Assembly: GCA_964395095.1 (NCBI GenBank)
Contig: CAYMZZ010000009.1
Coordinates: 1-64,000, forward strand
Reading direction: 5' to 3'
Source: CAYMZZ01 sp964395095
GTDB lineage: Bacteria > Bacteroidota > Bacteroidia > Chitinophagales > Chitinophagaceae
Length of the DNA stretch: 64,000 nt
Both the position numbers and the translations under genes were made by a program. How positions within the stretch are numbered: position 1 is the first letter of the stretch; each line of letters opens with the position of its first letter. This document shows, in pieces, positions 60,121-64,000 of this stretch. The notes below the pieces were generated by a model. That model made no database searches. It was not told the DNA's origin and saw nothing but the letters and a program-made list of their open reading frames with translations.

Positions 60121-60244
60121 AAGTGGGAAGTTTTAAGTTATAAGTTATAAGTTCTATGTTTTAAGTTAGTTGTGTTCGGATTTCCCAAAACTTAAAACCT
60201 AAAACTTAAAACCTAAAACTTAAAACTTATAACTTATAACTCAA
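60121..60244. repeat. Family C hairpin after the phosphate transporter gene
   Basis: Left arm: in-phase TTTTAAG/TTATAAG heptamers at 60131-60166. Right arm: eight inverted heptamers at 60186-60244, the first of which (TTTTGAG on the minus strand) contains the TGA stop of the Pit gene. This is the clearest long hairpin in the window. Confidence 0.8.
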
Positions 60245-61443
60245 AACAACCAGGTCACCACCGCATAAACCGCCGCTGCCAACAATCCGCTTACAGGAAT
60301 GGTCAATATCCAGGCCCAGATCAGGTTGACGGTTACGCCCCAGCGTACGGCAGACAAACGTTTGGTGGCGCCTACGCCCATGATGGAGCCCGTGATGGTA
60401 TGGGTGGTACTCACCGGAATCTTCATCGATTCGGTGAGGAACAGCGTAAGGGCGCCGGCCGTTTCGGCGGCCACGCCTTCAAAGGGAGTTACTTTGGTGA
60501 TACGGGTGCCCATGGTCTTTACAATCTTCCAGCCGCCACTCATGGTACCTATTGCGATGGCGGAATAACAGGCCAGCGGAACCCACCACACCATTTCGTC
60601 GAGGGAGTATTTGGTAGGATCCGAGGCAATTAATGCCGCCATAATGATACCCATCACTTTTTGCGCGTCGTTGCCACCATGGCCAATACTGAAAATGGCG
60701 GATGAAACGAGCTGCAGGCGCTTGAACCATTGGTTGGCGCGGTGGGCATTGAGGGTATTCAGATAAATGGTAAAAACGGCCATGGTCAGCATGATCAGGG
60801 CCAGCAGTATCCATTTGAAGTTTTGCGAATGGAAAATCACCTTCATCGCATACGAATCATAATGCGATTTAAGGGTAGCCGGATCGGTGATCATCTGTTG
60901 CCAAAGAAAGAGAAAAGTACCGAGGATGATGATGCCCGATAATATCCTGGGTCCCCAACCTTTCTTAAAGGAATAAATGAACCAGATGGAGATCAGGAAG
61001 GCCATGATCATACCAATAAGCGGCGCCAGGAAAATAAAGGCCGCGATCTGCATCACAGGTCCGGAATTGACGGAGGTAAAGGTACCCGCATGCGCTATGG
61101 CCGCGCCGGCAAAACCACCAATCAAAGTATGCGAGGAGGAGGAGGGGATACCGCGCCACCAGGTAAACAGGTTCCAGGTAATGGCCGCGATCAATCCGGA
61201 AAAAATTACTTCGAGTGTAATAAAGTCCTGCTTCACCGTTTTGGCAATGGTGTTGGCCACACCATGGTCCTTAAAGATGAAGTAAGCGACAAAATTGAAG
61301 AGCGCTGCCCACAGCACAGCCTGGAAAGGCGTAAGCACTTTGGTAGACACTACCGTGGCAATGGAGTTGGCGGCATCATGAAACCCGTTGATATAATCAA
61401 AAATCAGAGCGAGAACGATGATGACGATGAGGAATGTTTCCAT
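60241..61443 (-). CDS. Inorganic phosphate transporter, Pit family
   Basis: A 400-residue PiT transporter with about 10 helices. Duplicated signature: DYINGFHDAANSIATVVSTK at the N-terminus and GHGGNDAQKVMGIIMAA in the second half. It imports metal-phosphate or proton/sodium-coupled phosphate. The DUF47 gene just upstream on the same strand is the usual partner. Confidence 0.95.
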   Translation of the reverse strand: METFLIVIIVLALIFDYINGFHDAANSIATVVSTKVLTPFQAVLWAALFNFVAYFIFKDHGVANTIAKTVKQDFITLEVIFSGLIAAITWNLFTWWRGIPSSSSHTLIGGFAGAAIAHAGTFTSVNSGPVMQIAAFIFLAPLIGMIMAFLISIWFIYSFKKGWGPRILSGIIILGTFLFLWQQMITDPATLKSHYDSYAMKVIFHSQNFKWILLALIMLTMAVFTIYLNTLNAHRANQWFKRLQLVSSAIFSIGHGGNDAQKVMGIIMAALIASDPTKYSLDEMVWWVPLACYSAIAIGTMSGGWKIVKTMGTRITKVTPFEGVAAETAGALTLFLTESMKIPVSTTHTITGSIMGVGATKRLSAVRWGVTVNLIWAWILTIPVSGLLAAAVYAVVTWLF

Positions 61444-61539
61444 TACTTTTTGCTGATGTGGTGGAATGATTGGGTGCCGGGCGATCCGTGATTAGTTTTG
61501 CCAAAAGCCATCGATCGCCGCCTTTTCACCTGCCTTCGG

Positions 61540-62190
61540 TTACGCGTATTTGATGATGATCGACTCAATTACATTGCTCGCATCCTCACATTTGTCCGTC
61601 ACAATTTCCATAACCTGGTAAATTTCCCTTTTCTTGATAACCTCCTTGGCATCGGGCTCGGTGGCAAAGAGCCTTTCAATGCTCATATCAAAAACATCGT
61701 CGGCCTGGTTTTCAATGCTGTTGATCTTTACCAGCGCCTCTGTAATATTGCGCATGTTCTTCATGTCGCGCAATTCTTTTACCGCGATGCAGATCTGGTG
61801 CGCGCCCTGCTCAATCAGGTCGGCCATTTTCTTCATGCCAATGTCATTGGGGTTAACCCGGTAGAAATTGATTTTCTTGGCTGAAGCATATATATAGTCA
61901 GCAATATCATCGAGCGATGTAGCGAGGTAGTGAATATCTTCCCGGTCGAAAGGCGTGATAAAATTGCGCCCCAGTTCGGTAAACAGGCTATGGGTGAGCT
62001 CATCGTTGGCATGCTCAAGGTCTTCGATCTGCTTGATCAATGCCCCTCTTTTATCAAAATCAGTCTCCGCCACTACTTCTTTCAATACTGTACCCATACG
62101 GGCGCAGTTGTCGGCTACTTTTTCAAATAGCTCAAAGAAAATCCGGTTCTTGGGCATGAAGATCTTAAGAAAGGAATTGAGTGCTGCCAT
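61540..62190 (-). CDS. DUF47/PhoU-like protein
   Basis: A 216-residue helical protein of the DUF47 family (FFELFEKVADNCARMGTVLK, DREDIHYLATSLDDIADYIY, FDMSIERLFATEPDAKEVIK). Members are structurally like PhoU and are commonly encoded with Pit transporters to regulate them. The Pit gene follows after 96 bases. No PhoB/PhoR gene is in the window. Confidence 0.92.
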   Translation of the reverse strand: MAALNSFLKIFMPKNRIFFELFEKVADNCARMGTVLKEVVAETDFDKRGALIKQIEDLEHANDELTHSLFTELGRNFITPFDREDIHYLATSLDDIADYIYASAKKINFYRVNPNDIGMKKMADLIEQGAHQICIAVKELRDMKNMRNITEALVKINSIENQADDVFDMSIERLFATEPDAKEVIKKREIYQVMEIVTDKCEDASNVIESIIIKYA

Positions 62191-62467
62191 ATAGCTTTTT
62201 TAAACTGGTTGCGAAATTACCGGCATTGGTCCGCCTGCATATCCGGAAGGGGGGAAATTAATAATTCCTTAATATAGGACTTTTATTTGATCTGATTACA
62301 CCAGTCTGAATAACAATGAATTGAAGATGAAACAGGGCCTTTCTGTACCGACCTTAACCCGCCCAAAATTAGGGTTTAATATTCGGTTAACATTGGGTTC
62401 ATAATTCCATAACAGGTGAGTAACACACCGGTAATATTGCAGGAGCACCTTTGCGGAAATTTCTGCT

Positions 62468-64000
62468 ATGCGATTAAGGCTGTTTTTATCTCTCTTGTTG
62501 ATGGCAATGGGTATGAGTGTGTGGGCACAGGCTCCTTTAACGGGAAAAATTGTGAATGAGAAGAATGAACCCATTCCCGGCGCCTCCGTTAAAATTGTTG
62601 GCGCTGCGGGTGGTACCACCACCGATGTGGAAGGGCGCTACTCCATCAACCTCACTCCGGGTAAGAAGTATGAGCTGGAATTTTCCGCTGTCAGCTATTC
62701 CTCCAAAATTGTAAACGAAATTGAAGTAACCGAAGGAACACTGAATGAACTCAATATCGTTCTGGCCATTGCGGCGAGGGATATTGAAGGTGTGGTAGTA
62801 AGAGCTACCTCACGCCGCCAGGAAAGCACCAACGCCCTGCTCGCTTTTCAAAAGAATAATACCTCCCTCTCCAGCGGTATCGCCGCCGACTTTATCCGCC
62901 GCACCCCCGATAGGAACACTGGTGAAGTGCTGAAGCGTGTGAGTGGCGCGTCGATACAGGATAATAAATATGTTATCGTACGGGGTTTGAGCGACCGGTA
63001 CAACCAGGCCATGATCAACGAAGCCCCCATGCCGAGCTCGGAGCCCGACAAAAAGGCCTTCTCTTTCGATATCATTCCTTCGGCAATGATTGATAATATT
63101 ATTATCAACAAAACCGCCACACCCGACCTGCCCGGCGAATTTGCCGGCGGCCTGGTACAGATCAATACTAAAGATATCCCGGTTAAAAACTTTCTTTCGG
63201 TTGGCCTTTCCCTGGGTTACAATACGCAATCCACATTCAAAGATTTTGTGAGCAATCCCCGCCCGGGCACGGCCTGGCTGGGTTTTGATAATGGCGATCG
63301 CAAACTGGCTTCCGGTATTCCCTCCATCACCGGCTTCCGCAGTTTGACCAATGCCCAAAAGATTGAAGCTACCCGCGAGTTTTTTGCGGGTGATGTATAT
63401 GAAGAAGAGGTTCGTCAGGCGCTTCCCATCACCACCCTCAACCTGGCCTGGGGTACTGTGAAAACGACCAAAAACAATGGCCGCTTTGGAACCATCGTTT
63501 CATTGTATCACCGCCAGGGTATGATCATTTATGAAGATGCAGAGCGCGGCCGCTTTGAGCAGGTGCGCGACCCCATCTTCACGGGTTCTGAAACACAAAA
63601 CCGCTTTTCCGTTTCTACCGGTGTGCTGGCCAATTTCACGTATATAAAGGGCCGCCACAAGATTTCTTTCAAGAACCTTTTCAACCAGCTTTACGAAGAC
63701 AATTATACCAACCGTACGCTCGAAAATACCGGCCGTTTGCAAACCGTTTCGCTTCGTTCGAGCTTCCTCAACCAGCGCTCGCTCTATAGCGGACAGTTGG
63801 AAGGGGAGCACCAGTTGACGGCCTCCGGCATCAAACTGAAATGGAATGGCAACTTCTCCTATAACCGCAAAGAGCAACCCGATTTTCGCACGGCGCAGTT
63901 CGTACGCGGCTTCTCTGATCCCAACGGGGAATTTATTATTGATGAAGATGACTCCCGTCGATTCTTCTCCACACTCGAAGATTTCTCCACGGGTGGTGGC
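62468..64000 (+). CDS. TonB-dependent receptor, 5' part (runs off the window)
   Basis: An open frame from ATG 62468 to the window edge (511 codons, no stop). Signal peptide to WAQ near residue 20, then a carboxypeptidase-regulatory-like domain (about 22-105), then a plug domain with VIVRGLSDRYNQAMINEAPM and PSSEPDKKAFSFDIIPSAM, and PDLPGEFAGGLVQINTK. This plug variant is that of the large TonB receptors with LGxRY(S/N) motifs rather than SusC. The barrel starts near residue 240 and is cut. A CACCTTTG box lies near 62445. Confidence 0.9.
   Translation, partial: MRLRLFLSLLLMAMGMSVWAQAPLTGKIVNEKNEPIPGASVKIVGAAGGTTTDVEGRYSINLTPGKKYELEFSAVSYSSKIVNEIEVTEGTLNELNIVLAIAARDIEGVVVRATSRRQESTNALLAFQKNNTSLSSGIAADFIRRTPDRNTGEVLKRVSGASIQDNKYVIVRGLSDRYNQAMINEAPMPSSEPDKKAFSFDIIPSAMIDNIIINKTATPDLPGEFAGGLVQINTKDIPVKNFLSVGLSLGYNTQSTFKDFVSNPRPGTAWLGFDNGDRKLASGIPSITGFRSLTNAQKIEATREFFAGDVYEEEVRQALPITTLNLAWGTVKTTKNNGRFGTIVSLYHRQGMIIYEDAERGRFEQVRDPIFTGSETQNRFSVSTGVLANFTYIKGRHKISFKNLFNQLYEDNYTNRTLENTGRLQTVSLRSSFLNQRSLYSGQLEGEHQLTASGIKLKWNGNFSYNRKEQPDFRTAQFVRGFSDPNGEFIIDEDDSRRFFSTLEDFSTGGG

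Noticed and set aside
1..64000. tRNA or rRNA genes
   Set aside because: No cloverleaf with a GGTTCGAATCC-type arm or rRNA-like conserved stretch was found in the gaps by eye.

Overview
The window is about 64 kb of chromosomal DNA from a Bacteroidota member, most likely near Chitinophagaceae (inference). Evidence: a SusC/SusD pair, several TonB-dependent receptors with N-terminal carboxypeptidase-regulatory-like domains, PorZ of the type IX secretion system, RskA/ECF sigma pairs, no obvious Shine-Dalgarno sequences, and promoter boxes of the Bacteroidota form TAnnTTTG with a TTG/TTTA-like -33 element about 19-20 bases upstream. I see no tRNA, rRNA, CRISPR array, prophage or intact insertion sequence.

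Layout. 0.2-4.4 kb (minus): DUF1801 protein, long MerR regulator, recO and porZ overlapping by ATGA. 4.5-12.5 kb (plus): MMPL/RND exporter, SusC, SusD and a surface lipoprotein. 12.5-19.5 kb (minus): TlpA-like lipoprotein, gatB, double-PDZ protein, alaS, plus a possible 43-residue membrane protein. 19.6-25.8 kb: M23 peptidase, a broken IS200-type transposase, a minus-strand operon (amidohydrolase, di-heme peroxidase, cytochrome c), and prfA. 26-30 kb: DUF937-like protein, a candidate small RNA, VanZ-like protein, ECF sigma/anti-sigma pair, gcvH. 30-38 kb: outer-membrane receptor, cyclophilin, serS, DUF1800/DUF1501 pair. 38-44 kb: OPT and two POT peptide transporters around a MORN protein. 44.4-46.7 kb: purD and kynA. 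48.7-54.8 kb: the elongasome cluster mreB-mreC-mreD-mrdA-rodA. 55-57.7 kb: MBL hydrolase and a sigma/anti-sigma/periplasmic-protein operon. 57.8-64 kb: half of a split transketolase, galE, Pit phosphate transporter with its DUF47 partner, and a TonB-dependent receptor running off the edge.

The genes are largely ordinary housekeeping and envelope functions. The unusual part is between them. Many gene 3' ends carry blocks of degenerate tandem words with a strict period of 7 (five families: TTTAnnn, ACGTnnn, TTnTAAG/AAGTnGn, GTAGnnA, CGTGAnn) or 8 (nnATTTGn). The largest is 19 in-phase heptamers at 47590-47722. Many blocks have an inverted partner nearby, so the transcript could fold into a long hairpin. 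In at least nine genes the stop codon itself lies inside the first repeat unit. Gene ends without such blocks tend to have a perfect palindromic terminator. A separate about 125-145 nt element with ATCTGCG words is present twice in full and in fragments. This combination is the best candidate here for something undescribed. It resembles in principle the heptameric STRR sequences of heterocystous cyanobacteria.
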